Shown: one piece after another, positions 41,101 through 50,809 of the stretch | Position numbering within the stretch: position 1 is the stretch's first letter | Layout: the number at the start of each line of letters is the position of its first letter | Assembly: GCF_000304475.1 (NCBI RefSeq) | Contig: NC_018941.1 | Span: 744,001 to 808,000 of the forward strand | Direction: 5' to 3' | Origin: Kazachstania africana CBS 2517 | Lineage: Eukaryota; Ascomycota; Saccharomycetes; Saccharomycetales; Saccharomycetaceae | DNA: 64,000 bases | The notes under the pieces: model-generated | What the model saw: only the letters and a program-made list of their open reading frames with translations | What the model was told of the DNA's origin: nothing | Database searches by the model: none | Position numbers and translations under genes: made by a program

Positions 41101-42415
41101 AGAAAGGGTGATTCTATTGGAAGCTATGACTGAAAGACTTCCAGAACTGTTATACAAAAACAGATGTTTTACAACTGTTAAGGCATACTTGGACGTCTTT
41201 GAGACTTTGCTGATGCAGGATAAAGCTAAGGAGAACAGTTCAACTCTGAGAGTTTTACTCCCTTTCTTGGGTAACTACTTTTTGTATCATTCAGAAACAG
41301 GCTCAATTAATGGAGCCAAGCAGTTGTGCATGGCAAAAGTCTATAAGCTTTTACTGACTTATGAGTCTGCGGAAAATAAAAAGTATTTGTACGAACTTGG
41401 TTTAATATCTCATTTTTATGAAGTTAAAACAGTTGCACTGAAATTTTTTACTGAGGATATTGATAACGATATCTCAACCAATGATACTCTTCGTGATAAG
41501 ATAATAGCTATTGTAGATGACAAAACTAGCCCACCAGATACCAAATTTCTGTCTGTAAAAGCGTTACAAATGACTCGTAATGACGATGCCTCTCTGGATA
41601 TACTTTATGATATGATTTTATCTAAGTCGTCATCCGACGCTATAAAATTGGCTGCCATTGAGTCTTTTGGTAAAAGTTTTAATCTGGACAAGATGCCATT
41701 ACTATTGAAGTTTATACAGCCCTATTTACGTGATGATGCTTCTGAAGAGTTCAGACTGGCTGCATTGAACTGTCTGATTGGTGTCTCTGAAGTTTGTAAG
41801 GACGCCACAGTATTACTGTTCTTATTCAAAATGTTAAGTGATGATGATCACTCGCTTAGATGTTCCGTAGCAGACTTCATCAATCAAGAACTAATAGGAG
41901 AGAAGCATAGTAAGTTAAGTAGAAGTCCTGTTATTACTTCAGTATTGTTCCGGAACTATTTTGTCGATGCATTCAAAGAAGAGGATATCTTTGATCCGAT
42001 ATTCAATACATTGAAGACCTTTTTCAAGGATGTAGACATTTATAGTGAGACAATAAATCAGGATTCATTTTTGTTGTTTGAAGCGGAGAAGAACAACCAA
42101 TATAGAAATGATATTGAGCAGCACGAGCACTTCGTCAAAATTCTAACCGCTCTACCAATGAAACCTTTCCAATTGGAAAGTATTTTCGAACTCATAACTG
42201 AACAATCAAATGCCTTGATTGCATATCTAGAAGACAATAATTACGAAGACGAGCCTCTGGGATGGTTATCTAATCCCGATGTCCTAGCAAGATTTGTCCT
42301 ATTGAGGATACTCATTGAGAAATTTGTCCCTTCTAGATTGGAGAGTTTTGGCCAGTTACTCCATAAGCATAGGGTTCATGAAATTGTTTTCGATTTTATA
42401 CCCATTTATACCTGA
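38141..42415 (+). CDS. TRM732: Trm732, Trm7 partner for tRNA 2'-O-methylation (THADA family)
   Basis: 1424 residues from the ATG at 38141 (the preceding codon is TTG); about 1420 in S. cerevisiae. An all-helical HEAT/ARM-like protein with the DUF2428 region around residue 743 (MTRRSGGLPFLVTNILCALP), the most conserved part of the THADA/Trm732 family. With Trm7 it directs 2'-O-methylation of nucleotide 32 in the anticodon loop of several tRNAs. It lies between TIF11 and ROY1 as YMR259C does. Confidence 0.93.
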   Translation: MSEDLGGNISQIKKFLLENNPSKFSKKNSDDEVDGIYATFRESFPKLLFPLRQNNSELSDSSRLMIIDSLSIWFLRSHQILQNKKLRSEKYSADIEKLLIDETNNFLFQYIIDFSSGSSVAMLNALKGLLENLLHLLKMMYDEDQYKSFFMQWINQILDLPSNLRVQYNLITALSNDFDLFYILENKTDFIKTSLSMMSSESLSNPVGKCLVALLINIYAKKYENNTTNITEWLNIWCDDTVTYLRNGKFTKPIKLYLLTPLFKYLPKDVFTRFIQKSNFNDDPNLLLSVLKIGQDLAIEEEPFDPKVNLLPSDMVEELLQDDTHKLQMFELLAYSNKKSKTIPTYVLDTIRNNLGIFFVDVEIETRNYFASSFKHFILRLRDSAYAIDRDAKKLEKAGKFPDELLGKLELIEQYKSFLKWLLKFLKSQLIVDIQYQRISLSFSIIQTLIESGLDDSVPESFLHLQYKRPYPFSISILNDATFFRLLLDNLSSTFSDIRKFANQFLLMGIATPSSNGLFSTINREKLAVIAQENLNVYQNSEIGASIELFLFSISDDKASFIEHRLTQLSIRIDKTTENPVQYLNNGISSSLTSLSMLLESYENTTDFLHIISDSLDLITGTWDVVSEIMCHDASDSLLPMRYINSGIPDQLFTSYAFRSIKESSSLLHVLLQKYPLSHDQLTYIGDLLIVQLLNIRHSGAFQAVLPSFRTCCIRCGKETPAQLNIWLNKILDSLEVKTQHMTRRSGGLPFLVTNILCALPDKNKLELQYVMRHLLRLASSSSGLEYHDNKDAPQITAFNCIKAIFIESKLSNACTEYVTEALALSFKYFTSEIWALRNCSLMLFTSLKNRIFGKANKTLSARVFFSKYIGLKETLLRMLQDSVLSVNETSGVESLFLVLSILLSLKPSSGHDDLSPFLYYIKKCLSDKSWKVRDMAARTLASIVYDHHSELMDLTSKCNISDQNGLHGNLLAILYLISDPEHMLTKERVILLEAMTERLPELLYKNRCFTTVKAYLDVFETLLMQDKAKENSSTLRVLLPFLGNYFLYHSETGSINGAKQLCMAKVYKLLLTYESAENKKYLYELGLISHFYEVKTVALKFFTEDIDNDISTNDTLRDKIIAIVDDKTSPPDTKFLSVKALQMTRNDDASLDILYDMILSKSSSDAIKLAAIESFGKSFNLDKMPLLLKFIQPYLRDDASEEFRLAALNCLIGVSEVCKDATVLLFLFKMLSDDDHSLRCSVADFINQELIGEKHSKLSRSPVITSVLFRNYFVDAFKEEDIFDPIFNTLKTFFKDVDIYSETINQDSFLLFEAEKNNQYRNDIEQHEHFVKILTALPMKPFQLESIFELITEQSNALIAYLEDNNYEDEPLGWLSNPDVLARFVLLRILIEKFVPSRLESFGQLLHKHRVHEIVFDFIPIYT

Positions 42416-42640
42416 ATATATATATATATTACATCTTCAAAGTTATAAATTCGATGGCTCAATATAATTTTCTGGCGCGATGCTATATCGGGTTTTTATA
42501 ACTTGTTGAAAAATTCAACATTTACGTCGTGATATAAGAATACTGCTCGATGGGAACTAACAGCTTACCCAATCTATTGATCGTTATAATGTTGTATATT
42601 CGCTGGTAAGCAGGTTATCACTACGTTGACTAGATAAGAA

Positions 42641-44287
42641 ATGAAAGCCAAATATTCTACAACGTTTTGGACAAATGTTAGTTCTTTTCTCAATCAAAAT
42701 GACTTGCTAAATCTCGCTCAGACATCTAAATTCTTCAAAGAAGAGATCTCAAAGCCAAGGTTATACCATACTATACATATTAAAGAGAATCCGATTATGA
42801 GGAGCGAAGTTCGGCATCTTGATTCTGGAATTACTTATGTCACGGGTTATAGAGGTATTGTGAAGACAAATAATCAAAATGATATTTTTCTTTATGATAA
42901 GATTGAACGTTTACTAGAGAATTCTTCATGTCTAGACCTTATTAAGAGACTAACTATAGAAAGTGGTCTTTTTCAAGACGAAAATTCTGGATTGCAATTG
43001 CTGACGCAGTTATTAGACAGGCTTATCAGGATTGGAAATATCGAAAGGCTAATTATTGAGGATCAAAAGCTCTTTGACATATATTACGAGCGTATGTTAC
43101 ATTTAGATCATCTCCAGGAAATATGTCTACTAAATTTTGAACATCTAGATAGAGTAGCCTCGTTGAAAAATTTGAAGAAAATTACATTTACTTTTCAAAG
43201 TTCTGACGTGACAAGTATTCATATTGATGAAGAGCAGAAGAAACGTTTGACTGCAGGCTTGGAAACCCTTACTCTTAATATGGCAGACTCCTCTAGTCTA
43301 TATTTAACACAGTTCTTAGACTCTCAGGGTTTCAGGTTCCACAATATTCGCTCTCTCAAATTTAATCATATTCATCAGCTGAGTGATAAGAAAACGTCCT
43401 TTCAAGAAGTAGACATTGATCATATTAATAGTATTTTTAATTTCGGACAATTAACGCACCTAGAAATGGAAGTTGGCTGCGAAAATAATGGATGTGTCTG
43501 CTTGGACGAATTTTTAATGGCCCTCTCGCCAACGTTGCGAAGCCTTAATAGTTTAGGAGTAAGACAAAATCCTTCCAAAAAGAACCACTCCCATTATTCT
43601 GATGAACAATGGGACTTATCCATCTGCAAATTCATTTTAAGTATACCAAATGTAGATAGTAATCTGAAATGTTTGAGTGTTCGACACCGACCACCGTATA
43701 ATGGCATTGGTGAGGACACAGTTGAAGGGAATTATATTCGTAGAAGGAGGCTGTTTGAAGAGATGTTACCGCACCTCCAATATTTGGAAAAACTCATTGT
43801 GCCTAAAATGCTGCAATCTGTCAGCGCATATGAGATATTAGTTTGTGATCTATTGTGGAATGGATGTAAGTGTAGCCATTGTAATCATTTTCTACCCATA
43901 ATTGATGAATATATGATGAACCATCAGATACGTCAGAGAAATAGGCAGAAACATGAGGATATGCTTCCCAATAACCTTTTTGCATATGTTGGAAATGCAC
44001 TGGCGCGACGTTTCCCAAAAGACAGTGGTTGGGACATTGAACTTTTAGACGCAGCGCCTGCACATTACTTTTGGAACTTTCATGGTTATGAGGACATACA
44101 ACACTTTAAAGACTATGATTGCTATTTTAATGCGCAGTTTTTTCAAGCTTTAACAAAGTGCGTCGCTCATTTTTTTGACGGATACATGTCATTTGTCGTC
44201 CAATGTTTACCATCTCTAAAGTGTGCTCTATTGTCAGGCATCTATTACGATGTTAGCGGTTACTATTTCAAGTCAATTTACGATTAA
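42641..44287 (+). CDS. ROY1: Roy1, F-box-like repressor of the Rab GTPase Ypt52
   Basis: 548 residues (553 in S. cerevisiae). An F-box-like segment is at about 9-45 (FWTNVSSFLNQNDLLNLAQTSKFF), followed by a leucine-rich, irregular helical body and a cysteine-rich patch NGCKCSHCNHF around 405-415. S. cerevisiae Roy1 binds Skp1 but is not thought to be a regular SCF receptor; it holds Ypt52 nucleotide-free. The assignment rests on the F-box position, length and order between TRM732 and PET111 (YMR258C). Confidence 0.88.
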   Translation: MKAKYSTTFWTNVSSFLNQNDLLNLAQTSKFFKEEISKPRLYHTIHIKENPIMRSEVRHLDSGITYVTGYRGIVKTNNQNDIFLYDKIERLLENSSCLDLIKRLTIESGLFQDENSGLQLLTQLLDRLIRIGNIERLIIEDQKLFDIYYERMLHLDHLQEICLLNFEHLDRVASLKNLKKITFTFQSSDVTSIHIDEEQKKRLTAGLETLTLNMADSSSLYLTQFLDSQGFRFHNIRSLKFNHIHQLSDKKTSFQEVDIDHINSIFNFGQLTHLEMEVGCENNGCVCLDEFLMALSPTLRSLNSLGVRQNPSKKNHSHYSDEQWDLSICKFILSIPNVDSNLKCLSVRHRPPYNGIGEDTVEGNYIRRRRLFEEMLPHLQYLEKLIVPKMLQSVSAYEILVCDLLWNGCKCSHCNHFLPIIDEYMMNHQIRQRNRQKHEDMLPNNLFAYVGNALARRFPKDSGWDIELLDAAPAHYFWNFHGYEDIQHFKDYDCYFNAQFFQALTKCVAHFFDGYMSFVVQCLPSLKCALLSGIYYDVSGYYFKSIYD

Positions 44288-44638
44288 GCCAGTTATAAAA
44301 CGAAAGCATACATACAATCTTTCTGTAAGCATCTATAAGTGTATATATAAATATATTCGATCGAAAAATGAAATTAGCGAGATTCGAGGAAAAAAGTCCG
44401 AGGACCGTTTTTTAAAGTAAGTCAAGAAAGGCTAAACAAGCCAAGAAATCAGAAGCCAATTGGCAACGTTAGTGCTTCTTTATCCTAAGGTCCGAGAAGA
44501 CGAATAAGCTAAGTTTCTTAGAGAAAGTAGGTGAACTGGTCGTTTTTGTTTTGTATATCACCATTGAGTTAGCTAGGGATTACAAAGCAGCAACAACTCC
44601 AAGAGGACTTGTTGACGAGTTTCAAATGTGAAAAAGGA
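44288..44638. other. Intergenic between ROY1 and PET111
   Basis: 350 bp with nothing recognised beyond AT-rich flanks. The PET111 frame extends upstream to 44609 only by using a TTG. Confidence 0.6.
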
Positions 44639-47026
44639 ATGCTTAAAAGGAAACTTGTGTCTAGCTTTTATATCTTTCCAAAGAAACAATATGTTGTTCG
44701 CAATATTTCAACATTGATGAATATCCAATTTTTACTTTCCTATTCCACAGCCTCTTCCCATAGTGGAGTCTTCGAGAAAGAAAATGAAGAACTTACTAAA
44801 TGGGTGAAGCACAGCTTTGCGGAAACTGGATCAGCTCTATCAACAACCAGATGGACAATTTTAAATGACATGGAAAGTTTTGGTTACGCCAAAGACGCCG
44901 GTCTGAGCTTGAATGGCATCCCTTTAATGGACGATGATACTTTTAAAACAGTTTGGAGAGATAAGTTCCAAGTTGCAGACCCTCTCGTGTTTAGAACAGT
45001 TATTACTCGGATCCAAAATCAAGAAAGCTTATTTACAATACCACAATTGTATGTCATGGTGCGATCATTATATCAACTGAAAAAATTTGTTGAAATACAC
45101 CAGCTTTTTTTATCATGTGAAAAGCAGCTATCATCTTTATTAGAACAAAATCAAGATGATGGTAGAAATTATGACTTTCTTGAAATACTTTTAGATGTTG
45201 AGGACTATTTGAAGAACTTTGTCATCTCAGAAATGGTGTTTTCATATTGCATTAAAAATACCAAAGTTGTTAAGTCAAGTGTTGTGTTGTTAGGTCTAAA
45301 AGCTGCCATTGGAAATAAAAATTTTCCCCTAGCAAAAGAGTTGTTTTTACAGATTATGAGGAATAAAGAAACATTTTTGTTCGAAAGAGCAGATTTTATA
45401 TCTTTCTTGAAATATCTCCATAGAATGTGCGACAGCAACATTATTGACGTTTTCTATCAGCTATGGACTAGTAACAAACCTTTTGAGGATGCAGATTTTT
45501 CAATAACCTCCTTTATGCATATACTTTTTCTTGAAAGAAATGATAGAAAGAAGCTTAATATGTTTCTACAAAATGAAGTGATTATTTCTTCGGGATATGT
45601 GAATGATATCCTTTTCAAGTTTATCAACTTTTGTTATGACAAAACCTCGATGGTGCCTAATAATATTGTGGGTGAATTATCTGAAATAGATGACAAAATA
45701 TATGCATTTTTCAGACGTCTTGAGAAGGAGAGCATAAATAAGAGGCGGCTTCTTTACACTATTATGTTACGAGCTTTTGTAAAGATGAATAGCGAGAAGC
45801 ATATTTTAAAACTTCTCAAACTCATTCATGCAGATGTCGACATCAATCTCGAAAACGAGCATCATCTAATTGTTCTGGAGTATTTTATAAAAAATGGTAA
45901 ATTATCTAGTATGTTAGAGTATGTGGAGCAAGTGAAACATTTGAATACAAAAAATAAAGGGGACCATCTCTCCACGTTAAACTTGGTTGCCGATCTACAA
46001 AGATGTGCGTTCAGAGCGTACCCAATGCTTCGATATGAGTATAATAACGAATTGTATATTATTTTGAGAAGGTTCGAGCAGTTTACACCATACATGTCAT
46101 GGATCCCAGAACTCTTGAAAAATCTTGAACTTCAGAAACAGTCACTCAGATATCGGTTCAATACTCCTATATTATTACATGATGAAAGGGTGACTATCTT
46201 GAAGTATCGGGAGAATATAAGAAAGCATGATACAAAGTTGTTAAAAGAAATAATTTCGACCAGCGTGAACTATAATTCTCGATATTCAGCTAAGTTTCTC
46301 ATTACGTTACTCCAATTGAGTCTCAAAGGCAAAGAGAAGGTGGTTGCCCTTTTAATAGATGACATTATTAAAAAGGGCCATTTTGGTGAGGATAGTGAAG
46401 TAGCTGTCAAAGTTGGTATTGAATGGCTGAAAGACAAACTTAACTCAAATAATATTAGCCAAAATTTACAAAGAGAAGAGATTCTAAAATTTAGTAGAGA
46501 ATTTGGTAAAGTTATGGATGCAAAGTATTTAATTCAATTAACTCACTTGCTAATAAACTGTCGCTGTTTTAAAGATGCTGAAAAACTAATTGGTAAAGCA
46601 AGAGGAGTAGTACTCGAAACGACTCCAATTGACGCACGTGATTTACTTTACTATTACATGGTATATCTTAAATTTGCATGCAGGAAGCATGATATGGCAC
46701 TATTCTGCAATATTTTGCGAGACTGGAACATGAACCCGTTAGCAACTTATATTGAACAAGACTCAATAAGGCAAATCAAAGGCTTCATGAAATATCTCTC
46801 GAGGAAAAAGTACCAGCTTGATCAGCACATGCAAGTTGACATATTGGAACAAATAGACGAAGAAATAAGTCACATAAAGAAAAGATATGGTGGAATCAAG
46901 ATAGAGGGTCTAGACAACATGAAAAAGTTAGCGCAATTTTTGCAACCATGGATAAAAGATAGGCTGAGGGAAAGAATCAAAAATGCTGAAGCAGAGAGAG
47001 AGAAATTAAGGTCAGCTTCCGTATAG
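44639..47026 (+). CDS. PET111: Pet111, mitochondrial translational activator of COX2 mRNA
   Basis: 795 residues from the ATG at 44639 (about 800 in S. cerevisiae). The start MLKRKLVSSF resembles S. cerevisiae MLQRRFISS and leads a basic mitochondrial targeting region ending near YSTASS. The body is helical with pentatricopeptide-like character but no clean repeats. Pet111 sits on the matrix face of the inner membrane and binds the COX2 5' leader to start its translation. It lies beside COX7, as in S. cerevisiae, so two cytochrome oxidase genes are neighbours. Confidence 0.92.
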   Translation: MLKRKLVSSFYIFPKKQYVVRNISTLMNIQFLLSYSTASSHSGVFEKENEELTKWVKHSFAETGSALSTTRWTILNDMESFGYAKDAGLSLNGIPLMDDDTFKTVWRDKFQVADPLVFRTVITRIQNQESLFTIPQLYVMVRSLYQLKKFVEIHQLFLSCEKQLSSLLEQNQDDGRNYDFLEILLDVEDYLKNFVISEMVFSYCIKNTKVVKSSVVLLGLKAAIGNKNFPLAKELFLQIMRNKETFLFERADFISFLKYLHRMCDSNIIDVFYQLWTSNKPFEDADFSITSFMHILFLERNDRKKLNMFLQNEVIISSGYVNDILFKFINFCYDKTSMVPNNIVGELSEIDDKIYAFFRRLEKESINKRRLLYTIMLRAFVKMNSEKHILKLLKLIHADVDINLENEHHLIVLEYFIKNGKLSSMLEYVEQVKHLNTKNKGDHLSTLNLVADLQRCAFRAYPMLRYEYNNELYIILRRFEQFTPYMSWIPELLKNLELQKQSLRYRFNTPILLHDERVTILKYRENIRKHDTKLLKEIISTSVNYNSRYSAKFLITLLQLSLKGKEKVVALLIDDIIKKGHFGEDSEVAVKVGIEWLKDKLNSNNISQNLQREEILKFSREFGKVMDAKYLIQLTHLLINCRCFKDAEKLIGKARGVVLETTPIDARDLLYYYMVYLKFACRKHDMALFCNILRDWNMNPLATYIEQDSIRQIKGFMKYLSRKKYQLDQHMQVDILEQIDEEISHIKKRYGGIKIEGLDNMKKLAQFLQPWIKDRLRERIKNAEAEREKLRSASV

Positions 47027-47375
47027 AATTGTTTCCGTCATTTAGTTATTCTGTAATTATATAAGAATTGATTTATATTTATGCGTATGTACTGATTACT
47101 CTAACATGTATTATTTACTTTGGAATGCATTTGTGTTAGTTCGCTATTCCATTCTCGTTTCTTTGGCTTTTCGAGACGCTCATACTCTAAGTCAATGCGA
47201 TTGGCCAATAATTTCCATCACAGTGACAAAACCGACTTTCCCGAAAACATCGCAATATAAAAGAACTCCTTGAACTGTAAATATAAGAGCCTATAAAAGA
47301 AATCAGATATCAACCCGTCTGAATTAATTTTGATATCAGGTAAATTAACCATTAAAAAGTGTCTTTTGTTTCGTA
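47027..47375. other. PET111 3' flank and COX7 promoter
   Basis: 350 bp; the CCAAT palindrome at 47200-47209 is the only clear element. No gene was seen. Confidence 0.65.
47200..47209. promoter_or_regulatory. CCAAT palindrome (Hap2/3/4/5 site) upstream of COX7
   Basis: ATTGGCCAAT presents a CCAAT box on both strands, about 165 bp upstream of the COX7 ATG. The Hap2/3/4/5 complex activates nuclear respiratory genes through CCAAT, so this is the expected control of COX7. Confidence 0.6.
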
Positions 47376-47561
47376 ATGCCTAAAAATAGGATTATTGAAT
47401 TACAAAAGATATTTCAGTCCTCGACGAAACCTCTGTGGTGGAGGCATCCAAGATCTCCATATCTATTATATCCATTTTATGGACTATTTGCAGTAGCAGT
47501 TGTTACTCCATTACTATATATTCCTAATGCGATTAGAGGTATAAAAGCAGAAAAGAAGTGA
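47376..47561 (+). CDS. COX7: Cytochrome c oxidase subunit VII
   Basis: 61 residues (60 in S. cerevisiae): MPKNRIIELQKIFQ start, WWRHPRSPYLLYPFYG, then one membrane helix at about 29-50 and a short basic tail. Cox7 is a small inner-membrane subunit of complex IV. The 3' UTR has UGUAUAUA at 47600-47607, a possible Puf3 contact, though without the preferred upstream C. It converges with GFD1. Confidence 0.95.
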   Translation: MPKNRIIELQKIFQSSTKPLWWRHPRSPYLLYPFYGLFAVAVVTPLLYIPNAIRGIKAEKK

Positions 47562-47678
47562 ACTAAAAACGTTCTTTGCACTCTTTATATAAAATTAAAT
47601 GTATATATACCTTTCGTTATTTATTAAATGTGTCTTCAAAAAAGTTCCTTTTTAGTTGGAAACAAAGTGTAGACAATA

Positions 47679-48263
47679 TTATATTGTCAACTTATCATCA
47701 AAGTTACTTGCTAATGTAATGTCTTTTTGAGCATCATCTTCATCGTCCCAGTCGAAAGTGCTGTCGTCATTTAAAAAATCCTCCAGTAATTGCTTCTGTT
47801 GTTCCTTATGTTTCTTTTCTTCAAAGATCTGCCTTTGTTCTTCGATTTTTTTCTTTAAAATATCAATTTTAGATGCTGCAGTGATGTTATTATTTTCGTC
47901 ACTTAACTGTTTGGTGCCACTTGGTACTGAGTTCTTATCCTTCTTGGCCGATTTCTCACTACTGTCATAATTTCTTTTGTTCTGAGAAGATTTTATTTGC
48001 TTGTTTTGACTTAATGGGGTTTTATTTTCAGATGAATGAGCTCGACTCCCATGATACGCATTTTTATCGTCTCTTCCAGAAGACGTTTTATGGCTATGCT
48101 GATTTTTGTTTGTTCGACTATGTTGACTAGTATTCTTCTTTAGATTTTCCCCATGACTCTTCACGTTTTTGCGAGTGCTTGTATTGTGATTATTTTGATG
48201 TTCTTTTGAACGTGGAACTTCTGGCTCGTCTGGGGCATCTGCCCATCTTGATTCTAGTGGCAT
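47679..48263 (-). CDS. GFD1: Gfd1, mRNA export co-factor
   Basis: 194 residues (188 in S. cerevisiae). The conserved N-terminus MPLESRWADAPDEPEVP is followed by a long Ser/Asn/Lys/His low-complexity stretch, then a predicted coiled coil near 131-165 (KIDILKKKIEEQRQIFEEKK) and an acidic FLNDDSTFDWDDEDD end. Gfd1 binds Gle1, Dbp5 and Nab2 at the nuclear pore during mRNA export. Synteny with COX7 (YMR256C) and YMR253C supports it. Confidence 0.92.
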   Translation of the reverse strand: MPLESRWADAPDEPEVPRSKEHQNNHNTSTRKNVKSHGENLKKNTSQHSRTNKNQHSHKTSSGRDDKNAYHGSRAHSSENKTPLSQNKQIKSSQNKRNYDSSEKSAKKDKNSVPSGTKQLSDENNNITAASKIDILKKKIEEQRQIFEEKKHKEQQKQLLEDFLNDDSTFDWDDEDDAQKDITLASNFDDKLTI

Positions 48264-48858
48264 CAGTAAAATAACTTAAAGAGGTTGGTTTATCTGCTGA
48301 TATGGTGAAGCCAGAATCCAGACTCTTGTTCCTGACAGAAATGATACTAGATGATCTAATATGAACGATTTTTAGTCCTGAAGGCAATCATCTATGCATG
48401 GACTACTAGTTTTGATATGATGTATCTGATTACACTATTGTCTTTGAAAAGGCAAGAAAAAAACAAACTTCGTTTCAAGCCCTAATTGCATTTAGGTCTC
48501 CAAGATTCCGGGCACTAGATATTGCAAAATCAAGTTAGGGTTTCCTCCTAGTGACTCTAACCTGATGGTTTTTTATCTAGGGCCTTCACCGGAGTTCCAC
48601 TCTAGAAATGAATCCGCCCACCGTCTAGATCCTGATTTGTACGGGATCTCCCACGGAAAGGGTTGCACCCTATATTTATTCGCCTTCAAACCCTCATCGA
48701 AAAACGGATAAGAAATGATGCCATTAATGAGCTCAAAAGTTCACTGCCGATTATGACTACATCCCAGATTTTGAAGCCATTGCTAATTCAGTTTTGAAAT
48801 AATATCATTTCTCTTTGAGGTTACAATTCATGATTATTAGCGTCACTTGTACGGCAGA
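48264..48858. other. Divergent region between GFD1 and YMR253C
   Basis: 595 bp, GC-richer in the middle. Two opposed Tbf1-type sites (48478-48485, 48535-48542) and a GGGT/ACCC hairpin near 48,660-48,670 are visible. Tbf1 sites often mark snoRNA promoters in yeasts, but I could not find a complete C/D or H/ACA box set. Confidence 0.5.
48478..48542. promoter_or_regulatory. Paired Tbf1 sites
   Basis: AGCCCTAA (48478-48485) and TTAGGGTT (48535-48542, AACCCTAA on the minus strand) both fit the Tbf1 consensus ARCCCTAA, in opposite orientation 50 bp apart. Tbf1 drives snoRNA and some housekeeping promoters and acts as an insulator. Confidence 0.5.
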
Positions 48859-50028
48859 ATGTTTAAACTTCAAGAATCAGAGGGGCAACAAATGAAGTCT
48901 AACCAAGATGATATCGACGACAGTCTGTTTAAGATAGAAGATGAGCCTACCAGTGAAATATTTTATGGTGAGGAGGATAGAATAACTATATTAAGAGACA
49001 AGATAAATTCGAAAATCAAATCGAACATTGGTATAGTATTTCTGGCGATAGCTCAGTTTTTTAATTCAACAATGATTGTTTCTACAAAAGTTTTGGAAAC
49101 AGGTGAAAGCAAGATCAAGCCATTACAGGTTTTAGTTGTTAGAATGGTGATAACTTACCTTGGATGCTTAATCTACATGTACCTACATCGTGATACTATC
49201 AAGAATATTCCCTTTGGAGATCCACCAGTTAGAAAGTGGTTACTGTTAAGAGGAATGACCGGTTTCTTTGGGGTTTTTGGCATGTACTATAGTCTGCAGC
49301 ATCTAAGTATATCCAATGCTATTTTAATAACATTTTTAGCTCCAAGTTTAACAATCGTTTTAGCAGCTATGTTTTTGCATGAGAGGATAAATCTCTGGGA
49401 AATAGCAGGATCTTTAACCTCCCTTTTCGGTGTCATCCTTATTATCAGGCCACCATTCTTATTTGGTCAAACTGAAGGAGGTGCTAACGAAAAGGCAGAA
49501 TCTTCCAATCCTGAGGAAAGATTGGTTGGATCAATGATTGGCTTGCTTGGCACTCTAGGTATCAGTTGTGTGTATATCATCATCAGGCGTATTGGTAAAA
49601 GAGCGCATGCCATTATGAACGTGGCATATTTTTCTTTAGTGACAGCCGTCATTTCATTATTTGGCATAATTTTTATTCCATCAATGTCATTTCAAATTCC
49701 TCAAACACTGACAGAATGGCTATTATTCTCTAATTTGGGGTTCTGTGGATTTTTTTACCAACTAATCTTGACTATTGGCATCCAAAAAGAGAGAGCAGGA
49801 AGGGGTTCATTGTTAACCTATACGCAGTTAATATATGCTCTCTTTTGGGATCTAGTTCTTTACCACTTTTGGCCATCCATCTGGTCCTGGTCTGGAATGT
49901 TTCTTATTATAGGAAGTACTTTGGTCGTACTAAAATTCAAATCCTCGCCTGATGTGGAAGAAGATGAAGATGGTACGAAGAAGCCAACTGAAAACGTTCT
50001 ATTACAAGATATGACTTCAGAACACTAA
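48859..50028 (+). CDS. EamA/DMT-family multi-pass membrane transporter (YMR253C ortholog)
   Basis: 389 residues from the ATG at 48859 (414 in S. cerevisiae); the longer frame begins with TTG. A hydrophilic N-terminus of about 60 residues precedes some ten hydrophobic helices in two halves, the layout of the drug/metabolite transporter superfamily. Motifs include VLVVRMVITYLGC, GMTGFFGVFGMYYSLQHLSISNA and LTSLFGVILIIRPPFLFG, close to the solute carrier 35G group. The substrate is unknown; YMR253C itself is uncharacterised. The loop between halves (GQTEGGANEKAESSNPEE) is acidic. Confidence 0.9.
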   Translation: MFKLQESEGQQMKSNQDDIDDSLFKIEDEPTSEIFYGEEDRITILRDKINSKIKSNIGIVFLAIAQFFNSTMIVSTKVLETGESKIKPLQVLVVRMVITYLGCLIYMYLHRDTIKNIPFGDPPVRKWLLLRGMTGFFGVFGMYYSLQHLSISNAILITFLAPSLTIVLAAMFLHERINLWEIAGSLTSLFGVILIIRPPFLFGQTEGGANEKAESSNPEERLVGSMIGLLGTLGISCVYIIIRRIGKRAHAIMNVAYFSLVTAVISLFGIIFIPSMSFQIPQTLTEWLLFSNLGFCGFFYQLILTIGIQKERAGRGSLLTYTQLIYALFWDLVLYHFWPSIWSWSGMFLIIGSTLVVLKFKSSPDVEEDEDGTKKPTENVLLQDMTSEH

Positions 50029-50308
50029 ATAATACATAGCAACACTTATAAATTTCTGTTTTTATATGATGCAAGCATGTGACTACTCGTTGTGTCACAA
50101 AAGTTTGTTTTACGTCTCTTGCTCAATGTCTTGTCAATATATTTCTATGTTGGCGGGAAGAATGCCACACCACGTGCCGTCAGTAATTTTCCGTCCAAAT
50201 TTATGGGGGTTAGATGCTAAGCATAATTTTTTTTGGCATAGGTGATGATCGTGCATTTCATTCCAACAACCAAATCAGATTACACCATTATACTCCCAAG
50301 AAACTTGG

Positions 50309-50809
50309 ATGAAACTTAAGCTTATAATTAACAATCTTGTAAAACAAAATCTTCAAATCGATTTGCTCTTTAATTCTGTAGTAGTGAAGAAGACAATGCT
50401 AAGAAACAAATTACTAGATTACACAAATATAGTTCGCATTCCACTAACGACTGGCAAGGGATTTTGTAGATATTACTCAAAAACAAATATCAATAATACA
50501 AGTAAGTATAAAAGGTGGTTCGAATTGACGAAAACTGAGAAACAAAGTTTTATAAGAGCATTTGTTGATAACTATAAAAAGCAATATCCAAAATCAAGAA
50601 CAAATTTATCATTGAGAGAACTATCAAACGATATGACTAAATTTGATGACTCTCCTTCTGTGTTCGGTATATTTTATAATGACATTTGGAAAGAGGTAAC
50701 GAATACTAGCAAATCTGATGGATCCAACAAGCATGCACAGGGTGATAGCAGATTTGCACATCCTACTTTTAAAACCTTGTTGATAGATGTCGAAAGCAAA
50801 CAGCATTGA
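50309..50809 (+). CDS. Small mitochondrial protein (YMR252C ortholog)
   Basis: 166 residues. The N-terminal 60 residues are basic and lack acidic clusters, as in a mitochondrial presequence; a second in-frame ATG at 50396 (MLRNKLL) would give 137 residues, close to the 134 of S. cerevisiae YMR252C, and may be the real start. The middle part (KRWFELTKTEKQSFIRAFVDNYKKQYP) is a charged helical segment. Function is unknown. Assigned from position next to YMR253C and length. It is the last gene of the inverted block; UGUAUAUA follows the stop at 50854-50861. Confidence 0.75.
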   Translation: MKLKLIINNLVKQNLQIDLLFNSVVVKKTMLRNKLLDYTNIVRIPLTTGKGFCRYYSKTNINNTSKYKRWFELTKTEKQSFIRAFVDNYKKQYPKSRTNLSLRELSNDMTKFDDSPSVFGIFYNDIWKEVTNTSKSDGSNKHAQGDSRFAHPTFKTLLIDVESKQH

